A DNA stretch of 64,000 bases, from NCBI GenBank assembly GCA_963701325.1, contig OY969604.1:2976001-3040000 (forward strand), read 5' to 3'. The stretch's first letter is position 1, and every line of letters starts with the position of its first letter. Of this stretch, positions 41,488 through 49,909 are shown piece by piece. The stretch comes from Bog-756 sp963701325 (GTDB lineage: Bacteria > Actinomycetota > Acidimicrobiia > Acidimicrobiales > RAAP-2). Made by a program: the position numbers and the translations under genes. A model generated the notes under the pieces. The model made no database searches and had not been told where the DNA came from. It saw only the letters and a list, made by a program, of their open reading frames with translations.

Positions 41488-42303
41488 TCAGACGCCCTCC
41501 TCGAATGCAGCAGTCATCGAGCGGTCAGCGCGCTCGGAGGTGCCGATGCCCTCCTGGATGTCTGGACGAGCGATGGTGAGATAGAGCACCGAGACGGCAA
41601 CGGCCAGGGTGAACACCAGTGCGGTGGGGCCGTCTCCGAACCCGATCCCGCTCAGGGCGTGCGGTTTGCTGATGTAGTCGGCGATGGAAGCCCCGAGCGG
41701 ACGCGTCACCACGTAGGCGCACCAGAAGGCGGCCACTGCATTCATGCCCATCTTCCACCAGGCCACGGCCGGGATGAGAATGATGACCCCGAAGAGGACC
41801 GTCGAGGCCAGGTAGCCCAGGCCGAGCTGGTTCGCGGTGAAGTCCCCGAGCGCGGTACCGAGGGCGAAGGTGGCGAACACGGTCGCCCAGTAGAACAGCT
41901 CCCGTCGCTGGGTCGTGATGCTGTGGATGGACAGCGTTCGCTCGAAGCGGTACCAGACCAAGAAAATGGCAGCCAGCACGACCGCCCAGAGAACGGTGGT
42001 TCCCGAGTAGGGGATCCCGACATCGAGATGGAGGAAGTCGGCGACGCCGGTACCGAAGATGGCGATGGAGTAGGCCAAGAACCAGTAGGCGAACGCCCGG
42101 TACCGCCGCGTCCTGAACTGCAGCACCAGCCCGATGAGGAACAGGGCAACCTCAGCCCCTCCACCCTTGATGTTTCCCCAAGTCTTGAAGTAGTCGGAGG
42201 TGGCCTCGCCACCGGCGGTGGTCAGGATCTTGATCACCCAGAACAAGAAGATGACCTCCGGCACCTTGGCCGCAACCGGTTCGGAGAAGATGCGACGGAT
42301 CAT
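41488..42303 (-). CDS. COG4705-like membrane protein with internal repeat
   Basis: 271 residues from ATG 42303 (GGAGGGACC upstream; ATG 42321 is the alternative). Two similar halves each carry K-V-P-E-V/G-D-F-T-A-N followed by helices: first half V-I-F-L-F-W-V-I-K-I-L-T-T-A-G-G-E-A-T-S-D-Y, second half F-A-T-F-A-L-G-T-A-L-G-D-F. The I-L-T-T-A-x-G-E-A-T-S-D motif is the mark of the COG4705 family, whose role is not established. About eight membrane helices. It is divergent from the PadR regulator. Confidence 0.75.
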   Translation of the reverse strand: MIRRIFSEPVAAKVPEVIFLFWVIKILTTAGGEATSDYFKTWGNIKGGGAEVALFLIGLVLQFRTRRYRAFAYWFLAYSIAIFGTGVADFLHLDVGIPYSGTTVLWAVVLAAIFLVWYRFERTLSIHSITTQRRELFYWATVFATFALGTALGDFTANQLGLGYLASTVLFGVIILIPAVAWWKMGMNAVAAFWCAYVVTRPLGASIADYISKPHALSGIGFGDGPTALVFTLAVAVSVLYLTIARPDIQEGIGTSERADRSMTAAFEEGV

Positions 42304-42506
42304 GGGAAACGGTCCCTCCATGGATCGAGCCGAGCGTTGCGGGCGACGGTCGGGGCCCGCGGTTCATGGTGTGCTGCGCCACTCCCTCGCGGCAATCGGC
42401 ACAGCCTAGAAGTCAATCGCCGCACCGAACGAGCGCCAGCTGGACGCAGAGCGTCGGTCAGCCCGTCCGGAAACCGGCCTCCTTGACTTTCGGGTACATA
42501 CCGCTA

Positions 42507-42521
42507 GCATACTCAGTATGC
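42507..42521. promoter_or_regulatory. Perfect 15-bp dyad, likely PadR operator
   Basis: GCATACT-C-AGTATGC is a perfect dyad 23 bases ahead of the PadR start at 42544. It overlaps a plausible promoter (TTGACT at 42483-42488, 16 bases, TAGCAT at 42505-42510), so binding would block transcription. PadR-type repressors commonly bind ATACT-like dyads in their own promoters. Confidence 0.65.
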
Positions 42522-42543
42522 CACAGACGAAAAGGAACCCGTC

Positions 42544-43116
42544 GTGAGCGTTCGTCACGCCCTGCTGGCGCTCCTGAGCGACGGGCCGAAGTATGGGATG
42601 CAGCTCAGAGACGAGTACGAAGGGGCAACCGGAGACGTGTGGCCCCTCAACGTCGGCCAGGTCTATACGACCCTCCAGCGCCTGGAACGGGACTGGCTGG
42701 TCGAGTCTGATGACGCTGCAGCGGACGAACGGCAGAAGGCGTTTCGGATCACCGCCAAAGGCGAGACCGAGCTCATCGATTGGTTGCAGACGCCACCAGG
42801 GCCCAGCGCACCACCGCGAGACGAGCTGGTCACCAAGGTGCTCGTCGCACTGCGGGTGCCCGGCGTGGACGTCCAGAGCGTGATCCAGGCGCACCGGCGC
42901 CAGGTCGTCGAGCTCATGCAGCAGTGGACGCGATTCAAGGGAAACGAGACCGAATTCGATCTGCCATTCGCTCTGGTGGTCGACGCAGAGCTCACCCGAC
43001 TCGCCGCCGTCACACAGTGGCTGGATCTCGCCGAGAAGCACGTGGCGCGGGCGGGCAGAGTGCCGGTGGGGACACCGGCTCCGAAGCTCAGGCGCAGAAT
43101 GGTGGTCCGGCAATGA
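42544..43116 (+). CDS. PadR-family transcriptional regulator
   Basis: 190 residues from GTG 42544. The winged helix-turn-helix reads H-A-L-L-A-L-L-S-D-G-P-K-Y-G-M-Q-L-R-D-E-Y and G-Q-V-Y-T-T-L-Q-R-L-E-R-D-W-L-V-E, then K-A-F-R-I-T-A-K-G, followed by a long helical C-terminal dimer domain with E-L-M-Q-Q-W. It is a typical PadR (subfamily with a C-terminal domain), usually controlling the adjacent ABC exporter. The ATPase gene overlaps its stop (ATGA). Confidence 0.9.
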   Translation: MSVRHALLALLSDGPKYGMQLRDEYEGATGDVWPLNVGQVYTTLQRLERDWLVESDDAAADERQKAFRITAKGETELIDWLQTPPGPSAPPRDELVTKVLVALRVPGVDVQSVIQAHRRQVVELMQQWTRFKGNETEFDLPFALVVDAELTRLAAVTQWLDLAEKHVARAGRVPVGTPAPKLRRRMVVRQ

Positions 43117-43829
43117 CCTTCCTGGAGTTGCACAGGGTCTCCAAGAGCTATGGCGAAGGCTCGGCCTTGGTCCACGCCCTCGTCGACGTCTCCCTTTCGG
43201 TCGATCGCGGCCACCTCGTGGCGGTGATGGGGCCGTCGGGGTCGGGCAAGTCCACGTTGCTCACGATCGCCGGCAGCCTGGAGGAGCCGACGAGCGGAGA
43301 GGTCTTCATTGACGATACCCCGCTGGCGTCGATGTCCCGGAACGAGAAGGCGAGGCTTCGTCGTCGAACGATCGGCTATGTCTTTCAAGACTTCAACCTG
43401 CTCGTTGGGCTGAGCGCGGTCGAGAATGTGTCGTTGCCCATGGAGCTCGACGGCATTTCGTCGAAAAGAGCACGAGCGGCAGCCGTGGCCGCTCTCGAAG
43501 TGATCGGAATCGCCGAGCGGGCTGGGCACTACCCCGACGAGCTCTCGGGAGGAGAGCGCCAGCGAGTCGCGATTGCCCGCGCCGTCGTCGGTGAGCGCCA
43601 TCTGCTCCTCGCCGACGAGCCCTCTGGCGCACTCGACTCGGCGAACGGTGAGGCGGTAATGAAGATGATGCGTGGGGCCTGCAAGCACGGTGCCGCCGCG
43701 GTCGTCGTCACGCACGACCAGCACCTTGCGTCGTGGGCAGACCGGGTCGTCTTCCTCCGGGACGGTCGGATCGTCGACCAGACGGCTCCACCCAGCGCGA
43801 GCTCGCTCTTCGAACCCGCCCCGGCCTGA
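43113..43829 (+). CDS. ABC transporter ATP-binding protein (MacB/LolD type)
   Basis: 238 residues from ATG 43113. Walker A G-P-S-G-S-G-K-S-T, Q-loop V-F-Q-D-F-N-L-L, signature L-S-G-G-E-R-Q-R-V-A-I-A-R-A, Walker B L-L-L-A-D-E-P-S-G-A-L-D and the H-loop V-V-T-H-D are all intact. The D-E-P-S-G-A-L-D-S-x-N-G form fits the antibiotic or lipid exporter type that pairs with FtsX-like permeases. Its normal partner, the next gene, is broken, so the ATPase may be without function or may borrow another permease. Confidence 0.92.
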   Translation: MTFLELHRVSKSYGEGSALVHALVDVSLSVDRGHLVAVMGPSGSGKSTLLTIAGSLEEPTSGEVFIDDTPLASMSRNEKARLRRRTIGYVFQDFNLLVGLSAVENVSLPMELDGISSKRARAAAVAALEVIGIAERAGHYPDELSGGERQRVAIARAVVGERHLLLADEPSGALDSANGEAVMKMMRGACKHGAAAVVVTHDQHLASWADRVVFLRDGRIVDQTAPPSASSLFEPAPA

Positions 43830-44403
43830 TGACCGGCACGCTCGGAGAGCCGGGCACCGAACGGCGTCCGGCCGGTGGTGGGACACCCGCGCGGCGCGCA
43901 GTGGTGCGCTGGTCGTGGCGGCTGTTCCGGCGGGAGTAAGCGATCCTGCAGCGCAACGCCAGTGGACAGATCGTTCCGGTCACGTACGTTCCAGTGGAGA
44001 CGGAGCAACTCGCTGAACGGGGGGATCGCCCTCTTCCTCGGCCTCGGCGCGGTGGCCATCCTCGTCGGCGGCGTCGGCATCGCAAATGTCATGGCCATCT
44101 CGGTCCTGGAACGCCGCTCCGAGATCGGCCTTCGCCGGGCGCTTGGCACCACGAGTCGCCACGTGGCGGAGCAGTTCCTGGCAGAGGCGGTACTGCTCTC
44201 GCTCCTCGGCGGCGTGGCCGGCACCGTGATCAGCGTGGCGGCGACCATCGTCTACGGGGAGCCAGCACTGGTCGGTGGCGATTCCCCTGCTGGCCCTCTA
44301 CGGAGGAGTCGGCGCCGCCCTGGCCATCGGTGTCGTCGCCGGCCCCTACCCGTCGATGCGGGCCGCCCGCCTGTCGCCCACCGAGACGTTGCGAAGGGTA
44401 TGA
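43829..44403 (+). pseudogene. Chimeric remnant of FtsX-like ABC permeases
   Basis: The frame starts at ATG 43829 (TGATG overlap with the ATPase stop). For 36 codons it reads as the N-terminus of a large FtsX-like permease (T-L-G-E-P-G-T-E-R-R-P, then A-R-R-A-V-V-R-W-S-W-R-L-F-R-R-E), then meets TAA at 43937-43939. The following sequence, from about 44010, is the last third of a MacB-type permease (V-G-G-V-G-I-A-N-V-M-A-I-S-V-L-E-R-R-S-E-I-G-L-R-R-A-L-G). It has one further frameshift near 44265 before the typical ending M-R-A-A-R-L-S-P-T-E-T-L-R. The two ends belong to different permease types, so an internal deletion joined two neighbouring ABC genes. Confidence 0.75.
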
Positions 44404-44432
44404 GGGCGCCACCTGCGTGTGCCGGAGCTGGA

Positions 44433-44945
44433 TCACATCGCTGGAGAATCGAGAAGAGCAGTCGCGTCGAGGAGGACCCCGCGGAGCTCATCGGACCGGC
44501 GCCAATTGTAGAGCGGTCCTGCCCCATCGGAGAGGAGCCAGCTCAGCAACGCGATGCCGCGGACGTGGCCGGGCGTAGGAGCGACCAGGACATCGAGCAA
44601 CGCCCGAATCTCTGGCTGATGGGACAAGAGGCAGTCACGGTTGATCGGTGTCCGTAGGTCACGCGGCCGAGGTGGCCTTCGAGTGAGTTCCAAGAGGTCG
44701 GCCCAAGTGTGTGCAAGCGCCTGACGCTTGACCGGAGAGACGAGAACGTGGGCGCGGGCCGCCAGCAACAGGTGCGTCTCGGGTGGGCGACCTTCAGCAA
44801 GCTTGCGATCGAGCGACGGGGCCAGCAGTTGCGAGAGAACTCGTGACCACCGGCTGTTCGATCGAGCGGCCAGTCGGTGCGGAGCGGCCCGCTCGTAGAC
44901 GAGAAGGACCGTTGCCCGGGTTGCCGAGGCGTTCGGCTGCATGCG
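44433..44945 (-). CDS. Conserved hypothetical protein (actinobacterial)
   Basis: 170 residues from ATG 44945; the frame runs to 45176 but would overlap the divergent GlxA-type gene. The body reads L-D-R-K-L-A-E-G-R-P-P-E-T-H-L-L-L-A-A-R-A-H-V-L-V-S and ends G-I-A-L-L-S-W-L-L-S-D-G-A-G-P-L-Y-N. This is an Arg- and Leu-rich helical pattern seen in small proteins of Actinobacteria I know only as hypothetical. No signal peptide is seen and no catalytic residue set is recognisable. The start is uncertain. Confidence 0.6.
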   Translation of the reverse strand, partial: RMQPNASATRATVLLVYERAAPHRLAARSNSRWSRVLSQLLAPSLDRKLAEGRPPETHLLLAARAHVLVSPVKRQALAHTWADLLELTRRPPRPRDLRTPINRDCLLSHQPEIRALLDVLVAPTPGHVRGIALLSWLLSDGAGPLYNWRRSDELRGVLLDATALLDSPAM

Positions 44946-45093
44946 CAGAGATCTCACCGCCGCCCGGCGCCTTCGGCGCTCGACCGGTGGCACATGACTG
45001 GTCGGGCCGCTGGCAATCGTCTGGAGGATCCTGGAAGCAGTCACCCTCTGATCGTGCGCCAGGCGGGCGATCTCCGAAAGTGGCAAGATTGAC

Positions 45094-46140
45094 GTGGTGC
45101 CCGACGAAACTGCCAACTCTGACGCCTCAGCGAAACGGCGTCGGCCACCCAGGCGCGAGGCGCACGACATCGCCATCGTCCTCTACGAAGGATTTACGGC
45201 GTTCGAGCTCGGGGTGGCCTGTGAGATCTTCGGCGACGATCGGTGGGTGGCTCCTGGCGAACCCTGGTACCGGCTCTTCGTCTGTGGGGAGAATGCGACC
45301 CCGCTGACGTCTGACAGCGGCTTCCAGATCCTTGTCCCGTATGGACTCGAGGTTCTGGAGCGGGTCGAAACGGTGATCGTGGCTCCGACCTACCGACCCT
45401 CTGCAGTTCCCGAACGCGTGTTCCACGAGCTCAGGCGGGCTCACGCCAGAGGGTGCCGAATGCTCTCGTTCTGCACCGGCGCCTTCGTCCTGGCCGAAGC
45501 GGGTCTGCTCGACGGTCGGCGAACCGCGACCCACTGGACGGAGTGCGACGAACTGGCTCGTCGCTATCCCGATCTCTTGGTGGATCCGAGCGTCCTGTTC
45601 GTCGATGACGGTGACATCCTTACCGGAGCTGGTAGTGCAGCCGGCATCGATCTCTGCCTCCATGTCGTTCGACAGGATTATGGGAGCGAAGTGGCGACGC
45701 GACTGGCTCGGCAGTTGGTCGTTCCACCCCAGCGCGATGGCGGACAGGCGCAGTACATCGACCAACCGCTCCCTGAGCTGGACGACTCTGATCTCCTTTC
45801 CGACACCGTCGCATGGATGCAGGGTCACCTGAGTGAACCCCAGTCCGTTGAGGAGCTCTCCACGCGTGCAGCGATGAGCACCCGAACCTTCGCCCGGCGG
45901 TTTGAGGCTACGACGGGCACGACGCCTCATCGTTGGCTGCAAGCCCAGCGAGTCAAACTGGCTCAACGACTGCTCGAGGTTACTGATATGCCCGTCGAGG
46001 GTGTCGCTGCTCAGAGTGGCTTCTCGACGGCGGCAAACCTGAGAAAGCACTTTGGCCGGATGGTCCAGACAAGTCCGCAGGCCTATCGCCAAGCATTCAG
46101 ACACCGGTCCGCGAACCGTGTGAGAACTGGAGCTCGTTAG
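45094..46140 (+). CDS. GlxA-family transcriptional regulator (DJ-1/PfpI domain + AraC HTH)
   Basis: 348 residues from GTG 45094 (GTG 45097 is the alternative). Residues 20-200 are a DJ-1/PfpI-like amidotransferase fold (I-A-I-V-L-Y-E-G-F-T-A-F-E-L, V-I-V-A-P-T, then L-S-F-C-T-G-A-F-V-L-A-E-A-G with the elbow Cys). Residues 230-340 form two AraC helix-turn-helix units (S-V-E-E-L-S-T-R-A-A-M-S-T-R-T-F and V-E-G-V-A-A-Q-S-G-F-S-T). GlxA-type regulators act on amino acid or amine metabolism, often as activators. The immediate downstream genes start 200 bases later, and this protein could control them. Confidence 0.9.
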   Translation: MVPDETANSDASAKRRRPPRREAHDIAIVLYEGFTAFELGVACEIFGDDRWVAPGEPWYRLFVCGENATPLTSDSGFQILVPYGLEVLERVETVIVAPTYRPSAVPERVFHELRRAHARGCRMLSFCTGAFVLAEAGLLDGRRTATHWTECDELARRYPDLLVDPSVLFVDDGDILTGAGSAAGIDLCLHVVRQDYGSEVATRLARQLVVPPQRDGGQAQYIDQPLPELDDSDLLSDTVAWMQGHLSEPQSVEELSTRAAMSTRTFARRFEATTGTTPHRWLQAQRVKLAQRLLEVTDMPVEGVAAQSGFSTAANLRKHFGRMVQTSPQAYRQAFRHRSANRVRTGAR

Positions 46141-46341
46141 AGGTCAGCGGGCACGGGCCACGCGGGGTGGATTGGAGCTCTTCGCCTACTGAACCACTCG
46201 ACGCGTCGATCGGTCATCATGCCTGTTCAAGGGGGGCTGACGGCCTCCGGACCCAGTCGAACGGAACGTGCCGCCAGTGCGATGCCCGGCGGGCCTCCGT
46301 CGGCCGCGGCAACGGCTCGCACAGCGTCGTACAGTGAGACC

Positions 46342-46821
46342 ATGGGCAACGATGAGCTGTGGGTCGAGTCCTACCAGGGAGAGGTGCTCGGCGAGGCCCT
46401 GTTCGGATTGCTGGGCTTGCGTGAGACGGATGCTGAGCGTCGCCGCCAGCTGGACGTACTGACGCTCCTCGAACGGGCGACAAAGGAGCTCGCTGAGCCG
46501 ATCTTCGAGCAGCGAGCGCTCGACTGTGGCGACACCGCGGCCACCGTGGCGGCCGCAGCCGAGATGGCCGACGCCGTCGCTGGTCTGACCTGGGAGGAGT
46601 TCCTCGGCTCGTTCGACCCGGTGATCACGCAGTTCCTTGCGCGGTACCGCCAGCTTGTGGAACTTGCAGGCGACGATACGGAACGCGCGATCGCTGAGGC
46701 GTACGTCGCGCACGAAGAAGCCTTGGCCGTCTTCATTCGCCGCGCGCTGGGGCAGGAGGATGGCGAACCGCTTCAGGCGATTCTTGCGCTCCCGCATGTC
46801 GCGGCCGTGGTGCCCTCGTAG
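46342..46821 (+). CDS. Hypothetical helical protein, ferritin-like pattern
   Basis: 159 residues from ATG 46342; the frame extends upstream without a signal. It is mostly helical with Glu/His at helix positions expected for a diiron bundle: Y-Q-G-E-V-L-G-E-A-L-F, L-T-L-L-E-R-A-T-K-E-L, and Y-V-A-H-E-E-A-L. That is suggestive of a ferritin-like or rubrerythrin-like fold, but the full E-x-x-H pair is not clear. It lies 74 bases ahead of the QueD gene on the same strand and could be its neighbour in one transcript. Confidence 0.55.
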   Translation: MGNDELWVESYQGEVLGEALFGLLGLRETDAERRRQLDVLTLLERATKELAEPIFEQRALDCGDTAATVAAAAEMADAVAGLTWEEFLGSFDPVITQFLARYRQLVELAGDDTERAIAEAYVAHEEALAVFIRRALGQEDGEPLQAILALPHVAAVVPS

Positions 46822-46894
46822 TGAGGGTCCCACCCACCCGGCGCGGATCCCGAGGTCGGTCGACCCCGGCGGGGCCGGGGATTAGGGTCTCATC

Positions 46895-47254
46895 GTGGAG
46901 ATCTTCAAGGAGTTCACGTTTGAGGCCGCCCATCGGCTGCCAAACGTTGCCCCCGAACACAAGTGCGCCCGGTTGCACGGGCATTCGTTTCAGGTTTCGG
47001 TGCACCTGACCGGACCCGTCGACGCGGTAGACGGCTGGGTTCGAGATTTCCACGACATCAGCTGCGCGATGGCGCCGCTCCTCGGGGTGCTCGACCACTA
47101 CTACCTGAACGAGATCGACGGTCTCGCGAATCCGACGAGTGAGGTGCTCGCTCGGTGGATCTGGGACCGACTGAGCCTTTCGCTGGCGGAGCTGTCTCAG
47201 GTGGTCGTCCGCGAGACGTGCACCTCCGGCTGCGTCTACCGGGGCGAGCCGTAG
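46895..47254 (+). CDS. queD: 6-carboxytetrahydropterin synthase (QueD/PTPS family)
   Basis: 119 residues from GTG 46895. Three zinc His are seen: F-E-A-A-H-R-L-P and R-L-H-G-H-S-F-Q-V, with the catalytic Cys at H-K-C-A-R-L-H. The late N-P-T-S-E motif binds the pterin. QueD makes 6-carboxy-tetrahydropterin from dihydroneopterin triphosphate for the 7-deazaguanine pathway. It is coupled to a QueC-like gene five bases downstream. QueE and a GTP cyclohydrolase are not in the window. Confidence 0.9.
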   Translation: MEIFKEFTFEAAHRLPNVAPEHKCARLHGHSFQVSVHLTGPVDAVDGWVRDFHDISCAMAPLLGVLDHYYLNEIDGLANPTSEVLARWIWDRLSLSLAELSQVVVRETCTSGCVYRGEP

Positions 47255-47259
47255 GTGCT

Positions 47260-47922
47260 GTGGTCGTAACGGATGCCGTCGCCGTCCTGGCGAGCGGCGG
47301 GCTCGACAGCGCCATTCTCGTTGCTCACCTCGCGGACGAGAAGAGCGAGGTGACGCCCATCTACGTCCGCTTCGGACTCGCATGGGAGGACGTGGAGGCC
47401 CGATATCTCAAGCGGTTCCTCGCCTCGTTGCCAAACCCGAACGTCAACTCGCTGATCGAGCTCGATCTGCCGGTCGCCGACATCTACGGGACGCACTGGA
47501 GCACCACCGGGCAAGACATTCCTGACCATCGTTCACCCGACGAAGCCGTCTACCTCCCCGGGCGCAACCTCCTGCTGTTGGCGAAGGCGAGCGTCTGGTG
47601 CGCCCTCAACGGAATTCCGACCATCGCTGTCGGTACCCTGGCTGCCAATCCGTTTCCGGACGCCGACAGCGAGTTCTTTGCGGGCTTTTCGGGATTGGCT
47701 GCACGGGCGCTCGGCTGTCCGCTCACGGTGGTGGCCCCATTCGCCGGCCGCTCCAAGCGCGACGTCCTCGAACTCGGTCAACAGCTCGCACTCGATCTCA
47801 CCTTCTCCTGCATCGCGCCGCGCTCGGAACGCCATTGCGGACGCTGCAACAAGTGCGCCGAACGCCAACTCGCGTTCAGCGACCTGGAGATTGCCGACAC
47901 CACCGAGTACGCCACGAGATGA
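47260..47922 (+). CDS. queC: Divergent QueC-like 7-cyano-7-deazaguanine synthase
   Basis: 220 residues from GTG 47260. The ATP pyrophosphatase PP-loop S-G-G-L-D-S lies near residues 12-17, followed by Y-L-P-G-R-N-L-L-L-L and the Zn site C-I-A-P-R-S-E-R-H-C-G-R-C-N-K-C. Canonical QueC makes preQ0 from 7-carboxy-7-deazaguanine with ammonia and ATP. Here the segment around A-N-P-F-P-D-A-D-S-E differs from the usual Y-P-D-C-R region, so substrate or product may differ. QueC-like proteins also occur in defence and protein-tagging systems. Its stop overlaps the glycosyltransferase start (ATGA). Confidence 0.85.
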   Translation: MVVTDAVAVLASGGLDSAILVAHLADEKSEVTPIYVRFGLAWEDVEARYLKRFLASLPNPNVNSLIELDLPVADIYGTHWSTTGQDIPDHRSPDEAVYLPGRNLLLLAKASVWCALNGIPTIAVGTLAANPFPDADSEFFAGFSGLAARALGCPLTVVAPFAGRSKRDVLELGQQLALDLTFSCIAPRSERHCGRCNKCAERQLAFSDLEIADTTEYATR

Positions 47923-48833
47923 CCGACGTCGGTCGGCGATTCATCGCGCCGGTGTCGTTCGGCCTGGGGGATCTTGTCGTCTCTCTCCCGGTGGTGCAGG
48001 CCGCAGTGAGCGCCGGCAGGTGCTCGGGCACCGAGACGTGGCTCGTGACCAGGTCCCAGAGCCAAGCAGCTCTCGCCACACGCATCAGCGGTCTGGCCGG
48101 GACGGTCGCCGAGGGTGATCCGGCGATCCGGCCACCAGAAGCGGTCGTGGACCTGCGCGACCACGCACTGCAGCGGGACCACTGGTGGGGGTCGCCGGAA
48201 TTCACTGCTGCGTACGGCAGCCTTTCGATCAACGAGATCATCGCCCATATCGGCTCCGATCTCGGAGTAGTCGGCGACTTCTCTGCACCGATGCCGCTCG
48301 AGTCGCAGGACCGACCGGATGCGGAGGGTCTTGTCCTGTTCGTCGCCGATGCCGATGGCACAGCGAAGCAATGGGCCCCTGAGCACTGGGTCGAGCTTGC
48401 CGCAGAGCTCGAACGTCGGGGCCTCGGTGTTGCCGTGGTCACGCGTGACGAAGCAGGCACCACCCTCGTGGATCACGGACTTCCGAGATTCGTGGCACCG
48501 ACGCCCGGTGATGCTGTCGATGTGCTGACCGCATGTCGGGCTGTTGTGGGCGTCGACACCGGTCTGACCCATATCGCAGCCCAGCAGGGAACACCGACGG
48601 TGACCCTCTGCCGGAAGCCAGCTGTCTACTTCCGGGAGTGGGACCACACCCGCCTGGTGGCCGGATCTGCCTGTGATCCGGCATGCCAGGCCGCCGAGGG
48701 CCAGTACGCCTACAACCAGCGCGTACACCTCAGCGCGATGCACCCTGCGCCCCGTGTGTGTCCCGCGAATTCGGCCTGCCTCGACACGATCGCGCCAGAT
48801 TCGGTGTCAGAGACGCTCGGCGAGCTCTGTTGA
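47919..48833 (+). CDS. Glycosyltransferase family 9 (heptosyltransferase-like)
   Basis: 304 residues from ATG 47919. GT-B fold: N-terminal G-L-G-D-L-V-V-S-L-P-V-V-Q-A-A, then in the C-terminal half W-A-P-E-H-W-V-E-L-A, and the donor-binding A-V-V-G-V-D-T-G-L-T-H-I-A-A-Q-Q-G-T-P-T-V-T-L. The last is the GT9 hallmark seen in heptosyltransferases. Such enzymes normally work on LPS cores, unusual in an apparent Gram-positive-type Actinobacterium. Translational coupling to queC suggests that the acceptor or donor is linked to a deazapurine product. Confidence 0.85.
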   Translation: MTDVGRRFIAPVSFGLGDLVVSLPVVQAAVSAGRCSGTETWLVTRSQSQAALATRISGLAGTVAEGDPAIRPPEAVVDLRDHALQRDHWWGSPEFTAAYGSLSINEIIAHIGSDLGVVGDFSAPMPLESQDRPDAEGLVLFVADADGTAKQWAPEHWVELAAELERRGLGVAVVTRDEAGTTLVDHGLPRFVAPTPGDAVDVLTACRAVVGVDTGLTHIAAQQGTPTVTLCRKPAVYFREWDHTRLVAGSACDPACQAAEGQYAYNQRVHLSAMHPAPRVCPANSACLDTIAPDSVSETLGELC

Positions 48834-49909
48834 TGGATTCGTTCCCCGTGAGCCGGGTAGTGAATTCCCAACCGGCAGGCATCGGTCGGATCGCTTCGCT
48901 CGGCACCGGGTGCGCCTGGAACAACCTCGGTCGCAACGTCGTGCTCGCCGATGCCTCGCTGCAGCCGTTGGCCGTCTTCGGGGACACCTTGTTCCCGGAA
49001 GACGACGAGGTGTCCCAGTTCGACCTCGACATCCATGCCATCCTCCAACTGGCCGGCACCGGAGAGACCGCCATCGTCAACCATCTCGGCTCGGTACGGA
49101 TCTTCGCGCCGCCACGGTTCGACAATCCCGACCCCGGCGTGGCCCCGTACGTCGACGAGACCCGGCGGCTCGACTTTGTCGCCGACGTCGAGAGGATCGA
49201 TGGGCTGGGTGACCGTCTGGTGACGTCGCGGCCCCGTGGTGAGCGACTCGGCGGTCTGCTGGTGACCCAGCCCATCGGCTCCTCACGCGGCTGCCTCGAG
49301 GTGAGCACGGCACACGAGTCCTTCGGCTTCGTGACCGCTCTGGCCACCAGCACCACCCCGGAGGGCACCGGCTGGGTTGCCCTCGGCGGTGAGGGGCGGG
49401 TCCGTCTGGTCGAAGCGGATCGCGGACGCCTCGGCGCCACCCGTTGGGAGGTCGGTGTCGATTTTCTCACCGCCGTCCTGTTGGAAAGCGGGTCCTCACT
49501 CTGGGCTGCGGGCAGTGCGGTGGGCGGTGCCGGTCTCGACGACTATGACTGGGAGCAACTGGCGGGTGGGGGGCTTGCCCAGCTCGACCTGGTCAGTGGA
49601 GCCGTCGTCAGATCAGCACGATTCGGTGGCGACCTCGCCTGGGGAAGCGGGGGCGTGCCACTGGTCCTGGTGGACGGCGTGCCCTGTGGCGTCGGCCGCC
49701 GCGGGGAATTGCACGCGCTGCCTCCCGGCGCCCAGCTCACCACTCAGATCACCGGGGAGCTGGGCCCACACCCGCTGGGTATCGCTCATGCGGCAGCGGT
49801 GGGCGGCCACCTGGTCGTCGGATTCAATCGCGGTGGGTACCAACTCCACACGGTCTCGTTGCGCACCGTCAGCGATCTGATCCGGGGCGGTCCGGTCCGT
49901 AGAGCTTGA
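48833..49909 (+). CDS. Hypothetical beta-propeller-like protein
   Basis: 358 residues from ATG 48833, overlapping the previous stop (TGATG). The sequence repeats D/G-rich strands such as I-A-S-L-G-T-G-C-A-W-N-N-L-G, A-V-F-G-D-T-L-F-P, G-T-G-E-T-A-I-V-N-H-L-G-S-V-R-I, and G-W-V-A-L-G-G-E-G-R-V-R-L-V. This suggests a six- or seven-bladed propeller of a cytoplasmic kind (no signal peptide). I do not recognise a named family. It is the last gene of the queD-queC-GT9 operon and overlaps the convergent DUF4254 gene by 41 bases. Confidence 0.6.
   Translation: MDSFPVSRVVNSQPAGIGRIASLGTGCAWNNLGRNVVLADASLQPLAVFGDTLFPEDDEVSQFDLDIHAILQLAGTGETAIVNHLGSVRIFAPPRFDNPDPGVAPYVDETRRLDFVADVERIDGLGDRLVTSRPRGERLGGLLVTQPIGSSRGCLEVSTAHESFGFVTALATSTTPEGTGWVALGGEGRVRLVEADRGRLGATRWEVGVDFLTAVLLESGSSLWAAGSAVGGAGLDDYDWEQLAGGGLAQLDLVSGAVVRSARFGGDLAWGSGGVPLVLVDGVPCGVGRRGELHALPPGAQLTTQITGELGPHPLGIAHAAAVGGHLVVGFNRGGYQLHTVSLRTVSDLIRGGPVRRA

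Noticed and set aside
41461..42486. 341-codon frame opposite the COG4705-like gene
   Set aside because: Shadow of the membrane protein, no hydrophobic segments of its own.
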